From the NCBI GenBank assembly GCA_017407515.1, contig JAFQWH010000105.1, forward strand, positions 1 to 39,908: a stretch of DNA of 39,908 nucleotides, in the 5' to 3' direction. A program made the translations under genes and the position numbers. Shown here piece by piece: positions 15,710-24,421 of the stretch. The notes beneath the pieces were generated by a model, which was not told the DNA's origin, did not search any database, and saw only the letters and a list, made by a program, of their open reading frames with translations. The stretch's first letter is position 1. Every line of letters starts with the position of its first letter. This stretch comes from Clostridia bacterium. Lineage in GTDB: Bacteria > Bacillota > Clostridia > UBA1381 > UBA9506.

Positions 15710-16300
15710 ATGCAAACAACAAAGAAGTGGTCAACTAAGACTTTGGTGCTCGGAGCTGTGCTGACCGCACTGGTTTTCCTGCTGCAGATGATGGGGTCGT
15801 TCATTCATTTCGGTCCTTTTTCTGTATCTCTGGTGCTGATTCCAATTGTTATTGGTGCAGCTACCTGCGGTTTTGAAGTCAGTGCGTATCTCGGATTGGT
15901 ATTTTCCGTTGCCGTTTTCGCCAGCGGCGATGCTGCGGCATTTATGGCGGTTGATGTTTTCGGAACCATTGTAACAGTTGTCTTAAAAGGCGTTCTCTGC
16001 GGTCTTTGTGCCGGATTGGTTTACAAAGGCGTTATGAAACTGTTTGGCAAGAATATGGTTGCTGTTTTAGCTGCGGCAATTGTATGCCCCATAGTTAACA
16101 CAGGCGTCTTCTTGCTGGGCTGTTTAGTCTTTTTCATGGATACAGTTGTAGCCTGGGGTCAGGCGGCAGGCTTTGGTGACGTTGGTCAATATTTGATTCT
16201 GGGTCTTGTCGGAGCAAACTTCTTATTTGAAATAGCTTCCAACATTGTTTTAAGCCCGCTGGTTGTTAGACTGCTAAATATTAGAAAAAAACAACAATAA
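15710..16300 (+). CDS. ECF transporter S component, possibly for pantothenate
   Basis: 196 residues with about six membrane segments beginning TLVLGAVLTALVFLLQMMG, the usual size and topology for the substrate-binding subunit of an energy-coupling-factor transporter. The N-terminal segment with small residues (AVLTAL) is where S subunits contact EcfT. The long frame adds 27 codons upstream, but AAGGAGGA is placed for the ATG at 15710. Its position directly after pantothenate kinase suggests pantothenate (PanT-like) as substrate; this is inference. It would share the EcfA1-EcfA2-EcfT module encoded at 27-29.5 kb. Confidence 0.85.
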   Translation: MQTTKKWSTKTLVLGAVLTALVFLLQMMGSFIHFGPFSVSLVLIPIVIGAATCGFEVSAYLGLVFSVAVFASGDAAAFMAVDVFGTIVTVVLKGVLCGLCAGLVYKGVMKLFGKNMVAVLAAAIVCPIVNTGVFLLGCLVFFMDTVVAWGQAAGFGDVGQYLILGLVGANFLFEIASNIVLSPLVVRLLNIRKKQQ

Positions 16301-16301
16301 T

Positions 16302-16335
16302 AAAAACTCCCCCTCGTATGAGGGGGAGTTTTTTG
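16302..16335. terminator. Bidirectional intrinsic terminator
   Basis: AAAAACTCCCCCTC pairs with GAGGGGGAGTTTTT around GTAT, with T runs on both strands. It separates the convergent ECF S gene and the his-phosphodiesterase operon. Confidence 0.92.
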
Positions 16336-16337
16336 CT

Positions 16338-16805
16338 TTATAGATCAAAGAACTCAGTTTTTACCGTTCCGTTTGCCACAGTCAAAATGGCATAAGAGCA
16401 AGTGGGGTAGCACACGGAGCCGGGGTTTATAAGACGAATACCGTCTTGTATTTCATCGGTTCGTTTGTGAGTATGACCGAACAAAACGACAGAGCAATCG
16501 TTCTTCTTAGCCTGGTAAATAAGTCCGCTAAAATCCCGCTTAACACGCTCCTGGTGGCCATGGGTAATGTAAAACCGGATTCCCTCAAAGGGTAAAGCCG
16601 TAAAATACGGTTTTTCAGCGTACCATTCATTGTTGCCGCTGACGGAAACAATAGGTGTAAGAGGCGGAACCATGTAGCTGATATACTCACAGTCACGCTC
16701 TACATCGCCGCAGTGGATAATCTGGTCTATCTTGCCGCACTGCTCTAAAACCATATCAATCCGATTTGTGTCGTTATGGGTGTCACTCAAAAGTAAGATT
16801 CTCAT
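16338..16805 (-). CDS. YfcE/MJ0936-type metallophosphoesterase
   Basis: 155 residues, the short single-domain calcineurin-like form. Metal-site motifs are all present: LLSDTHND, CGDVERD, SGNNEW (variant of GNHE), THGH and FGHTHKR, ending NPGSV. Family members hydrolyse phosphodiesters or nucleotides, and the physiological substrate is usually unknown. It overlaps hisH by four bases (ATGA), so it is probably translated with the histidine genes, though no direct role in histidine synthesis is known to me. Confidence 0.9.
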   Translation of the reverse strand: MRILLLSDTHNDTNRIDMVLEQCGKIDQIIHCGDVERDCEYISYMVPPLTPIVSVSGNNEWYAEKPYFTALPFEGIRFYITHGHQERVKRDFSGLIYQAKKNDCSVVLFGHTHKRTDEIQDGIRLINPGSVCYPTCSYAILTVANGTVKTEFFDL

Positions 16806-17413
16806 AAAGTCACACCGTTTGCAAAATTCTCAAGCATACGAAGACCTGTTTTGCCACTTTTTTCGGGGTGAAACTGCGTCAGGTGAATGGACTCGGTTTC
16901 AACCAATACATCTGCCACAGCACCGTATTCCACCGTTGCAGCCACTGTGGACTTATCAGCGGCGTCGACATAGTAGGAATGTACAAAATACACATAGGGC
17001 GGTATCTCTACGCCGGTAAGCAGGCGGGATTCTTTCTGAACGTTCAAATGATTCCAACCGATTTGGGGAATCTTTAAACCGCTGTCGGCCGGGAAGCGTT
17101 TTACGGTTCCCTTTAAAAGGCCGAGACCCTCGCAGTCTCCCTCTTCGCTGTACTCATACAAAAGCTGCATACCAAGGCAGATGCCTAAAAAGGGCGTTTT
17201 CTTTGCCACAACTTCTTTAACAACGGTATCAAGCTTTGCGGCTTTTAATTTGTCCATAGCGTCACGAAAGGCACCTACGCCGGGGAGCACCACCCGGTCA
17301 GCAGATAGAATTTCTTTCGGGTCAGCGGTAACGGTTACGTCCTGACCTAAGTATAAAAAAGCTTTTTCGACGCTTCGGAGATTTCCGGCGTCGTAGTCTA
17401 AAATTGCAATCAT
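16802..17413 (-). CDS. hisH: Imidazole glycerol phosphate synthase, glutaminase subunit HisH
   Basis: Supplies ammonia from glutamine to HisF in histidine synthesis. 203 residues of the class I glutamine amidotransferase fold: nucleophile Cys in LGICLGMQLL, oxyanion strand VVLPGVGAF, and the His-Glu pair in QFHPEKSG. The frame can begin at a GTG four codons earlier that overlaps the hisG stop, but GAGG is correctly spaced for the ATG at 17413. The partner hisF and most other his genes are not in this window. Confidence 0.94.
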   Translation of the reverse strand: MIAILDYDAGNLRSVEKAFLYLGQDVTVTADPKEILSADRVVLPGVGAFRDAMDKLKAAKLDTVVKEVVAKKTPFLGICLGMQLLYEYSEEGDCEGLGLLKGTVKRFPADSGLKIPQIGWNHLNVQKESRLLTGVEIPPYVYFVHSYYVDAADKSTVAATVEYGAVADVLVETESIHLTQFHPEKSGKTGLRMLENFANGVTL

Positions 17414-17421
17414 GTTTTTCC

Positions 17422-18057
17422 TCACCCAAGCAGAGTTTTAATTTTTTCAACCAAAGCCAGAATTCGTTCTGACTCCATTTTCATGCTGACACGGTTCACC
17501 ACGAAGCGAGCAGAGAGGTCGCAGATTTCTTCCAAGACCACTAAGCCGTTTTCCTTTAGGGTTTTGCCGCTTTCCACAATATCTACGATGACCTCGGAAA
17601 GACCAACCAAGGGAGCAAGCTCAACTGAACCGTTTAATTTAATCAGCTCAACGGACTGCTTTTTAACATGGTGGTAGTAGTTTTTCGCTATTTGGGGATA
17701 TTTTGTTGCTACACGCATGTTGTGAATTTCGTCTAAATGCCCCTCTAATTCTTTCGGGCCGGCAACTGCCATACGGCAGGCACCAAAGCCTAAGTTAATC
17801 ATTTCATACAGGTTTTTGCCGGACTCCAGCAGCGTATCTCTGCCCACAACACCGATGTCTGCCGCACCGTATTCCACGTAGACGGGAACGTCGGTGGCTT
17901 TAACCAGAATAAATTTAAATTTATTCTTTTCATCGGTAAAAATCAGCTTTCTGGATTTTTCACGTAATTCGCTAATATCCAGTCCTGCCTGTTCTAAAAG
18001 GTCGATGGTCAGCTCTGCCAGGCGACCCTTTGCTAAAGCAATTGTAATATATTCCAT
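17422..18057 (-). CDS. hisG: ATP phosphoribosyltransferase catalytic subunit HisG, short form
   Basis: First step of histidine synthesis: condensation of ATP and PRPP. 211 residues, the short form lacking the C-terminal regulatory ACT-like domain, which works as a complex with HisZ. The opening [12 protein letters not shown], the core [14 protein letters not shown] and the PRPP loop [16 protein letters not shown] are diagnostic. It starts at the last base of the upstream hisZ stop codon and is followed closely by hisH. Confidence 0.96.
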   Translation of the reverse strand: MEYITIALAKGRLAELTIDLLEQAGLDISELREKSRKLIFTDEKNKFKFILVKATDVPVYVEYGAADIGVVGRDTLLESGKNLYEMINLGFGACRMAVAGPKELEGHLDEIHNMRVATKYPQIAKNYYHHVKKQSVELIKLNGSVELAPLVGLSEVIVDIVESGKTLKENGLVVLEEICDLSARFVVNRVSMKMESERILALVEKIKTLLG

Positions 18058-19352
18058 TAGTTTTTGGCGCCTCCTTCGCAGTGGTTACAATGGCAGTCCT
18101 CGCCATGTCCAAGCAGTTCATGGAGGTCTGCCGGCGTGGTTTCGCCGGTTTCAACATTATAAATTTCGGCAGCGTGTTCACTAGCAATCGTCAAAACGCC
18201 CTGAATGGCATTTGCTTCCGCGTACGCCTTAAGTGCCGCCGGTGATTCGTCAGCCAGAGCCAATTCTGCCACATAACCGCTTTCTCGGAGAGAGGTAAGA
18301 ATTGTATGAGCCAAAGCGTTATCTTTGCAGGAAACAAGGAAATCGGAGCCGTAAACGGGCTCTAAAGCGTTCTGTCGAGATAAAACGGTCAGCAAGCGGT
18401 CTGTGCCGATTGCCATGCCCACCGCCGGCAGGTCAGTACCGAATTCACCGGACAGACCATCGTAGCGGCCACCGGCACAAATGGAGTAGCCAATGCCGTG
18501 GGTAATGCCTTTGAAAATGATGCCGGTGTAGCGGTTCATACCTTGTACCAGCGATAAATCAATAGAAATATAGTCTTCATAGCCGTAGTCACATAAAATC
18601 TGATACACGGCCTTTAAGTTGCGAATGGCTTCTTTTGCCTGGTCGTTTAACAGGCTCATATCAAGCCGGTCTAACACCTTAGGACTGCCAAAAAGAGAGG
18701 GCAGTTCTTCTAAGAGTGCAGCCAGTTTCGGCTCTACCTGCAGGGATTTTACAAATTCGGAAATGGCGAGGGTGTCCTTTTTATCAATGAGGACTCTTAG
18801 TGCCTCGGAGTCTTCCTCGGAAAGATCGGAATCGGCAATGATGGACTTATAAAAATCCACCTGACCGATTTCAATCTGAAAACGTTCTAAGCCGGCAGCT
18901 AAGAGTGCTTCAATGGCACAGCAGATAACCTCGCTGTCCGCCAAGTCGCTTTTTACGCCAAAGAGCTCAATACCTGCCTGACAGAATTCACGCTCACCGG
19001 AGGTGTTCTGGTCTAAATAACGAAAAACCTTGCCGCAGTAATACAGACGCTTGGGATAGCACCCGTCGTCTAACTTGCAGGCAACCATGCGGGCAAGACA
19101 GGTGGTAATATCCGGTCGGAGTACCAAAATCCGCCCCTGGGCATCGAAAAATTTAAACATGGTTTCCTGAGGAATTTTACCGCTGGGGGTATCGAATGCA
19201 TCGTAAAACTGCATAACCGGCGTTTCGGCTACCATATAACCGTAGCTTTCAAACACGTCGGAAATTGCTGCCTCGGTTTTCATTTTATTTGTACATTGAC
19301 GGGGGAGTACATCTTGTGTACCCTCCGGCGTATAACGTTTCCAATCTGCCAT
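18057..19352 (-). CDS. hisZ: ATP phosphoribosyltransferase regulatory subunit HisZ with Cys/His-rich tail
   Basis: 431 residues resembling the class II histidyl-tRNA synthetase catalytic fold. Motif 2 is [18 protein letters not shown], and the binding-pocket strand is AGGRYDGL. Paired with a short-form HisG it is HisZ, which gives the complex its histidine sensitivity, rather than a tRNA synthetase. Odd feature: the last 20 or so residues contain His416, Cys420, His421, Cys422, His424 and Cys425 (DCHCNHC), a possible metal-binding tail beyond the normal domain. ATG follows GGGAGG. Confidence 0.92.
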   Translation of the reverse strand: MADWKRYTPEGTQDVLPRQCTNKMKTEAAISDVFESYGYMVAETPVMQFYDAFDTPSGKIPQETMFKFFDAQGRILVLRPDITTCLARMVACKLDDGCYPKRLYYCGKVFRYLDQNTSGEREFCQAGIELFGVKSDLADSEVICCAIEALLAAGLERFQIEIGQVDFYKSIIADSDLSEEDSEALRVLIDKKDTLAISEFVKSLQVEPKLAALLEELPSLFGSPKVLDRLDMSLLNDQAKEAIRNLKAVYQILCDYGYEDYISIDLSLVQGMNRYTGIIFKGITHGIGYSICAGGRYDGLSGEFGTDLPAVGMAIGTDRLLTVLSRQNALEPVYGSDFLVSCKDNALAHTILTSLRESGYVAELALADESPAALKAYAEANAIQGVLTIASEHAAEIYNVETGETTPADLHELLGHGEDCHCNHCEGGAKN

Positions 19353-19390
19353 AATAGCCTCCCTGAAAGTGTATATTCGCTAATTACATA

Positions 19391-19419
19391 ATTATACAAC
19401 AAATTTCATAAAGTTTCAA
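19391..19419 (-). promoter_or_regulatory. Sigma-A type promoter of the hisZ operon
   Basis: Minus-strand TTGAAA, 17 bases, perfect TATAAT, about 38 bases before the start codon. No T-box or leader peptide fits in the short leader. Confidence 0.85.
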
Positions 19420-19440
19420 TATGATTTTGTTAAAAAGCAG

Positions 19441-19470
19441 AAAAAAGCCGCCGATGTTTACATCGGCGGC
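19441..19470 (-). terminator. Intrinsic terminator after the phosphohexomutase gene
   Basis: GCCGCCGATG pairs with CATCGGCGGC across TTTA, followed on the minus strand by six T. Confidence 0.92.
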
Positions 19471-19483
19471 GAATGTATTCAGA

Positions 19484-20980
19484 TTACGGCAGGGGTGTAA
19501 TGTCAATACAGTCAAATCCTGATAAGAAATCCTTTAAGAAGCTATAAATACCGTCTAAACATCCTTGCGTATCACACTGAATATCCAGGGGCATTAAGGG
19601 GTCGTGGAGGGATAGGCGGAGCAGGAACCAACCGTCACCAATGTTTACGCGAACACCCTCGAAGTTAGGTTCTTCCAGACTCATGTTATCGGAAGCCTTT
19701 ACGGCTTCGGAGAGTGCGTCTAAAATTTTCTGGCCACATTCTTTAAAGTTCTCAGTGGTTAAGTTAAGGCGATGACCGGCAGCCAGCTTAGGCTCTTTTA
19801 AAGTAGCAATCAGCTCGGTGAGCTTTCTGCCTTCGGCTCGCATATTAACAGCTTTAATTAAGAGCTTTGTTACAAGGTAAGCACCGTCATCTAAGAAGTA
19901 GTTTTCAGAAAGTGCCGCATGGCCGCTGGTTTCAATGGCCAGAGGGCAGTATGCACCCTCTTTGTTTAAACGCTTTGCTTCGTTAATAACGTTTTTATAA
20001 CCGCGTTTAAATCTGTGGTGAACGCCGCCTAAGTCGTTTTTAATAAATTCAGCAAGGCCCGTTGAGGTAACAGAGTCTGTTACGATGGTACCTTTCTTTT
20101 CTTCTAAGAGAACGGCGGAAATTAGAGCGATTAAGCGGTTTTTGTTGATTTCGCCGCCTTTATCATCAACGATAGCGGCACGGTCAACGTCGGTATCAAA
20201 GATAACGCCCAAGTCAGAGCCGGAGTCTAAAACAGCCTTGGAAATAGCTGCCATAGCCTCTTTATCTTCGGGGTTGGGAATGTGGTTCGGGAAGGAACCG
20301 TCAGGCTCTAAGAAGCAGCTGCCGGAAACGTCAGCACCTAAGGGAGCCAGAACCTTTTCAGCGTAGAAACCGCCGGCACCGTTACCTGCATCAACCGCAA
20401 TTTTCATGCCGGCAAAGGGAGTTTCTGAACCGGTACCCTTTTTAATAATATCTGCAATCTGAGCCGCATAGCGGGATAAGTAATCAAAGGTTTTAACTTC
20501 GCCTGGCTTTTTGGGGCTGAAAGCGTAGCCATCTTGAGCGTATGTTAAGATTTCGGTAATATCAGCACCTTCTAAACCGCCTTCACGGGTGAAGAATTTA
20601 AGACCGTTACGGTTAAAGGGCAGGTGGCTGGCAATCAGCATAATAGAAGCAAAAATGCCAAGCTCAGCGTCAATTGTGCTCATAAACATTGCCGGGGTTG
20701 TACAGAGAGAAAAGTCATACACAGAAGCACCGGTAGCGGTAATAGCACGGAGGCAAGCGTTTTTAATACGCTGTGCAGAAACACGGCTGTCATGACCGAT
20801 TGAGATGGTAATTTCTTCTGCTTTAACACCATATTTTTCCTGCAGAAAGGCAACAAAGCCAGCAGCAATTGCCTCAACTACGGGGTCTGTTAAGTTAATT
20901 TCGGCACCGGGAATTCCTTCGCTTCCCACGCCGCGGATATCACTGCCGTTTTTTAAGGCAGCCCATTCTTTCGTCAGCAT
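19484..20980 (-). CDS. Phosphomannomutase/phosphoglucomutase family enzyme
   Basis: 498 residues of the alpha-D-phosphohexomutase superfamily. The phosphoserine loop is LIASHLPFNRNG (variant of TASHNPxxxNG), the magnesium loop is DTDVDRAAI, the sugar-specificity loop is AIETSGHAAL, and the phosphate-binding domain lies at the C-terminus. The ETSGH loop fits gluco/manno substrates; a glucosamine-specific GlmM is less likely. A single-gene unit with its own promoter and terminator; it probably supplies hexose-1-phosphate for envelope polysaccharide or glycogen. Start ATG after AAGGAA. Confidence 0.9.
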   Translation of the reverse strand: MLTKEWAALKNGSDIRGVGSEGIPGAEINLTDPVVEAIAAGFVAFLQEKYGVKAEEITISIGHDSRVSAQRIKNACLRAITATGASVYDFSLCTTPAMFMSTIDAELGIFASIMLIASHLPFNRNGLKFFTREGGLEGADITEILTYAQDGYAFSPKKPGEVKTFDYLSRYAAQIADIIKKGTGSETPFAGMKIAVDAGNGAGGFYAEKVLAPLGADVSGSCFLEPDGSFPNHIPNPEDKEAMAAISKAVLDSGSDLGVIFDTDVDRAAIVDDKGGEINKNRLIALISAVLLEEKKGTIVTDSVTSTGLAEFIKNDLGGVHHRFKRGYKNVINEAKRLNKEGAYCPLAIETSGHAALSENYFLDDGAYLVTKLLIKAVNMRAEGRKLTELIATLKEPKLAAGHRLNLTTENFKECGQKILDALSEAVKASDNMSLEEPNFEGVRVNIGDGWFLLRLSLHDPLMPLDIQCDTQGCLDGIYSFLKDFLSGFDCIDITPLP

Positions 20981-21026
20981 TTACATCATTCCTTATTCAA
21001 AAATTTTGATACAACTCTATAAAATC

Positions 21027-21055
21027 AGTATACCAAAGTTTCCGCTAAAAAGCAA
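21027..21055 (-). promoter_or_regulatory. Sigma-A type promoter of the phosphohexomutase gene
   Basis: Minus-strand TTGCTT, 17 bases, TATACT. The -35 abuts the T tract of the terminator that ends the large upstream gene run. Confidence 0.8.
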
Positions 21056-21095
21056 GAAAAAAAGACTGCTGATTTTACTAAAATCAGCAGTCTGT
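21056..21095 (-). terminator. Intrinsic terminator after ispH-S1
   Basis: AGACTGCTGATTTTA pairs with its complement around a short loop and is followed on the minus strand by seven or more T. It closes the seventeen-gene leftward run. Confidence 0.9.
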
Positions 21096-21104
21096 AAAAA
21101 AATC

Positions 21105-23117
21105 TTATTTTTCAGTTGCAGGAGCTTCAACAGCATCACCAATGGTGTTTACAACCTCTTCTGTGTAAGAAGTGGGTTCTTCTTCAGCGGCAGGAGCTTC
21201 TTCAGCTGCGGGAGCTACAACTTCAGGTTCGGGGAGAAGAGCACGAATGGAAAGAGCAATCTTCTTGTTTTCCCAGTCGATGTCAACAATCTTAACGTCA
21301 ACTTCCTGACCAATGGTAAGCTCGTCCTGGGGCTTGCCGATACGCTTGTTGGCAATCTGAGAAATATGAATCAGACCGTCAACGGTGGGCATAATTTCAG
21401 CGAATGCACCAAAGGGCAACATACGAACGATTTTAGCGGAAACAACGTCACCAACGTTTAATTTGGATTTAGCAATTTCCCAGGGGTTTTCTAAGGGGTT
21501 CTTGTAGCCCAGAGAAATTTTCTTGGTGTCTTCAGCAATGTCTTTAATATAAACTTCAATGCTGTCACCAACTTTAACAACATCGGAAGGATGCTTAATT
21601 CTTGCCCAGCTCAGTTCAGAAATGTGAACTAAACCGTCAACACCGCCGATGTCAACAAAAGCACCAAAGCTTGTCAGAGATTTTACGATACCGGTATATT
21701 TCTTACCAACTTCAGCTGCTTCCCAGAAAGCTTTCTCAAGCTCCTGCTTCTGAGCAACTAAAACGGTCTTGATGTTACCGACAATCCGTCTTCTGCTTTT
21801 ATTTAAGTCTAAAATTTTAAAGGGAACAACTTTTCCAACGAGTTCGTTTAAGTCGGTTAAATACCGATCGTTTGCAAGTGACGCAGGAACGAATACACGG
21901 AAGCTCTTATATGTAACTATAATACCGCCGTTAACAACGCCGTCTACTTTCCCTTCCAGAATATCGCCGTTTTCGCGAGCTGTTTCGATTGCTTCCCATG
22001 TTTTGAAGGAATCGAGCCGCTTTTTAGAAAGGGTAATTTTGCCTTCCACGTCATTAACACGGACAACATATCCTTGAATTTCGTCGCCAACCTTAACAAT
22101 ATCTTCAGGTGTAAGATTGGGATCGTCTGAAATCTCAGAAGCGGGGATTACACCGTCCTGCTTAACGCCTAAGTCCACGATTACTTCAGTCGGACCTACC
22201 TCGATAACAGTACCGGTTACAACATCTCCTGAGTTAATTGATTTCAGAGATTCTTCTAAGAGTGTTGCAAAGTCTTTGTCTTGGTTTTCCATCTTGTTGA
22301 TAGCCTCCTTAATTATAACCGCCGGTGTTGATGCACCAGCAGTAATTCCAACGCGCTTGTTTTGAAACTGCTTAAGATCGCCTAATGCGTCAATAGTTTC
22401 GGCACAATATGCCTCAGAGCAGACGCTACTGCAAATTTGATACAGCTTTTGGGTGTTGGAACTGTTTTGTCCACCCAGCACCAGCATAACGTCAACTTCT
22501 TTTGCGAGCATTTGGGATTCGGCTTGTCTCTCTTCAGTCGCATTACATATTGTATCAAATATTACTGTGTTTTGGCAAGTTTTTTTTAAAAAAAATATTA
22601 TTTTTTTGTAAATATTTTTATTAAATGTGGTTTGAGCCACAATACAGACCTTTTCAGAGGTAGGAGTCAAGGATTCTGCCTGCTCTAAATTTTCAATAAT
22701 CGTCGCAGAATTATCGCACCAACCATTGATGCCGATGACTTCCGGGTGCTGGCTGTCACCGATAATCAGAATCCGGCAACCATCTTCGTGATGCCGGCTG
22801 ACTAAGGTGTGAATCTTTTTTACAAAGGGGCAGGTTAAATCTACATAGGGAATGCCTTTTGCTTCCAGCTCCTGATAAATCTGTTTGGGAACGCCGTGGG
22901 TACGGATGATAACCGTTTCGTTGTCTGCCAGCTCGTCAATCGTTTGAACCACACGAACGCCTTTCTTTGCTAAATCATCTACCACCTGGGCGTTATGAAT
23001 AATAGGCCCAAGGGTGCAATATGCTTTACCCGTTTCCTCAGCACATTGATATGCCCGGTCAACAGCACGGGCAACGCCGAAGCAAAAGCCTGCGGTTTTG
23101 GCTACTCTAATGTCCAT
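21105..23117 (-). CDS. ispH: Fusion of IspH (HMBPP reductase) and ribosomal protein S1
   Basis: 670 residues. Residues 1-276 are IspH, the iron-sulfur enzyme making IPP and DMAPP, with cluster ligands Cys12, Cys96 and Cys191 (AGFCFGV, DLTCPFV, TICNATE). Residues 277-670 carry four S1 RNA-binding domains near 296-366, 385-451, 470-537 and 553-625, then an Ala/Glu/Pro-rich acidic tail. This fusion is known from many Clostridia. Start ATG overlaps the end of plsC by 16 bases and has a GGAG site. Odd feature: around 22580-22610 the IspH part contains adjacent runs of 7-8 A or T in codons for KKIIFFLKK. Confidence 0.95.
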   Translation of the reverse strand: MDIRVAKTAGFCFGVARAVDRAYQCAEETGKAYCTLGPIIHNAQVVDDLAKKGVRVVQTIDELADNETVIIRTHGVPKQIYQELEAKGIPYVDLTCPFVKKIHTLVSRHHEDGCRILIIGDSQHPEVIGINGWCDNSATIIENLEQAESLTPTSEKVCIVAQTTFNKNIYKKIIFFLKKTCQNTVIFDTICNATEERQAESQMLAKEVDVMLVLGGQNSSNTQKLYQICSSVCSEAYCAETIDALGDLKQFQNKRVGITAGASTPAVIIKEAINKMENQDKDFATLLEESLKSINSGDVVTGTVIEVGPTEVIVDLGVKQDGVIPASEISDDPNLTPEDIVKVGDEIQGYVVRVNDVEGKITLSKKRLDSFKTWEAIETARENGDILEGKVDGVVNGGIIVTYKSFRVFVPASLANDRYLTDLNELVGKVVPFKILDLNKSRRRIVGNIKTVLVAQKQELEKAFWEAAEVGKKYTGIVKSLTSFGAFVDIGGVDGLVHISELSWARIKHPSDVVKVGDSIEVYIKDIAEDTKKISLGYKNPLENPWEIAKSKLNVGDVVSAKIVRMLPFGAFAEIMPTVDGLIHISQIANKRIGKPQDELTIGQEVDVKIVDIDWENKKIALSIRALLPEPEVVAPAAEEAPAAEEEPTSYTEEVVNTIGDAVEAPATEK

Positions 23118-23728
23118 GTATAGGTCTCCTTTTTAATGGGCTTTTCACCGTAGCCGGCAGTGTGGAGAAGCATCTGAATCAGATAATCGCTGACCTCCTG
23201 CAGTTCATCACCGGTCAGCTTTTCACCGTTTTCGCTTTTTACATGTATGGGTTTTTGAATGTAAACGTTAATTTTAGATAAAAACCGGTATTTGCCGGAA
23301 ATGGCAACGGGCAGAATGGGTGCACCGGTTCTTGCGGCGAGCATGGCAACGCCGGATTTTGCAGTGTGGTCTTCGCCCTGGCGAACTCTGCGTCCTTCCG
23401 GGAAAATAGCAAATGCCTTTCCGGCCTTTAGGGCAGACAAGGCAGCTTTGATAGCACCAATGTCATTTTTGCCTCTTGCCACGGGAATCACCCCTGCCCA
23501 ACGAAGAATAGAGCCCAGCAGGGGAATTTTAAATAATTCCTTTTTCCCCATAATGGCGAGCTGACGGGGCAGGCACGCAGCAGCAAGAGGACCATCCCAA
23601 AGGCTTTGGTGGTTCATTGCAACAATAACGGCACCCTCTTTAGGCATATTTTCTTTACCATGAATTTTTATGCGAAACAACAGATAAAGAATTCCCTTTA
23701 CCAGGGAGCGGACAAAACGAAATAACAT
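23102..23728 (-). CDS. plsC: 1-acyl-sn-glycerol-3-phosphate acyltransferase PlsC
   Basis: Adds the second acyl chain in phosphatidic acid synthesis at the inner membrane face. 208 residues. The catalytic HX4D box is MNHQSLWDGPL, the glycerol-phosphate-binding motif is IFPEGRRV, and a hydrophobic N-terminus (LVKGILYLLF) gives peripheral membrane attachment. It lies between cmk and ispH-S1, a common clostridial order, and overlaps ispH by 16 bases. Confidence 0.93.
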   Translation of the reverse strand: MLFRFVRSLVKGILYLLFRIKIHGKENMPKEGAVIVAMNHQSLWDGPLAAACLPRQLAIMGKKELFKIPLLGSILRWAGVIPVARGKNDIGAIKAALSALKAGKAFAIFPEGRRVRQGEDHTAKSGVAMLAARTGAPILPVAISGKYRFLSKINVYIQKPIHVKSENGEKLTGDELQEVSDYLIQMLLHTAGYGEKPIKKETYTWTLE

Positions 23729-23732
23729 CTAA

Positions 23733-24395
23733 TCAGAGCCTTTCTTCAATAATTTTTGTAAGGTAAGCCAGAGACTCATCGAAGTTTAGCTCAGAGGTAT
23801 CAACCAAAATGCTGTCTTCAGCTTGTTTTAAGGGTGAAAAAGCACGGGTAGAGTCGTTTTTATCCCGTACTAAAAGTTCAGCTAAAACAGCGTCAAACTC
23901 ACAATTTTCGCCTCGCTGTTTTAGTTCTAAGTACCGTCTTTTTGCCCGTTCCTCGCTGGAAGCCGTTAAAAAGATTTTAATAGGAGCGTCAGGCAGAACG
24001 TAAGTACCAATATCCCGGCCGTCCATGATAACATCACGGGTTTCGGCAAGCTTTCTTTGCATTTCTACAAGACGAATCCGAACCTCGGGGATTGCAGAAA
24101 CGTCTGATGCCGCCATGGAAATTTCCGGGGTACGAATGAGACCGGTAACATCTTCACCGTTAAGCATAATTTTCTGACCTGCTTCGTCGGGAATTAAATC
24201 AATTTCAGAAGCGTTAACTATCTGAATTGCTTCCTCCGGTTGCTCTTTAATGGTAATCCCCTGACGAACGCAGGCAAGACCTGCAGCACGGTACATAGCA
24301 CCGGTGTCGATATACACCAGATTAAAATGTTTTGCAAGTTTTTTAGACAAGGTACTTTTTCCGGCACCGCCGGGACCGTCAATCGCAATTTTCAT
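23733..24395 (-). CDS. cmk: Cytidylate kinase
   Basis: Phosphorylates CMP and dCMP. 220 residues; P-loop IDGPGGAGKST, then YIDTGAMYRA and the CMP-binding MDGRDIGTYVLPDA, with the lid region ERAKRRYLELKQRGE. Start ATG with a strong GGAGG site. Its place next to plsC and ispH-S1 is typical of Firmicutes. Confidence 0.97.
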   Translation of the reverse strand: MKIAIDGPGGAGKSTLSKKLAKHFNLVYIDTGAMYRAAGLACVRQGITIKEQPEEAIQIVNASEIDLIPDEAGQKIMLNGEDVTGLIRTPEISMAASDVSAIPEVRIRLVEMQRKLAETRDVIMDGRDIGTYVLPDAPIKIFLTASSEERAKRRYLELKQRGENCEFDAVLAELLVRDKNDSTRAFSPLKQAEDSILVDTSELNFDESLAYLTKIIEERL

Positions 24396-24421
24396 TGGTA
24401 ACCTCCTATATAGGAACGTTT

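Noticed and set aside
18057-19352. Histidyl-tRNA synthetase HisS
   Set aside because: The fold is similar, but it overlaps a short-form HisG, which requires HisZ, and has the divergent C-terminal region of HisZ.
20805-21461. 218-codon forward ORF across the phosphohexomutase start and the S1 3' end
   Set aside because: It runs antisense to two confident genes and through a promoter and a terminator, with no ribosome binding site.
22585-22600. Programmed -1 frameshift heptamer (A AAA AAC) in ispH
   Set aside because: The frame reads AAA AAA ACT, so the heptamer is not in the required phase, and the protein continues normally to S1.
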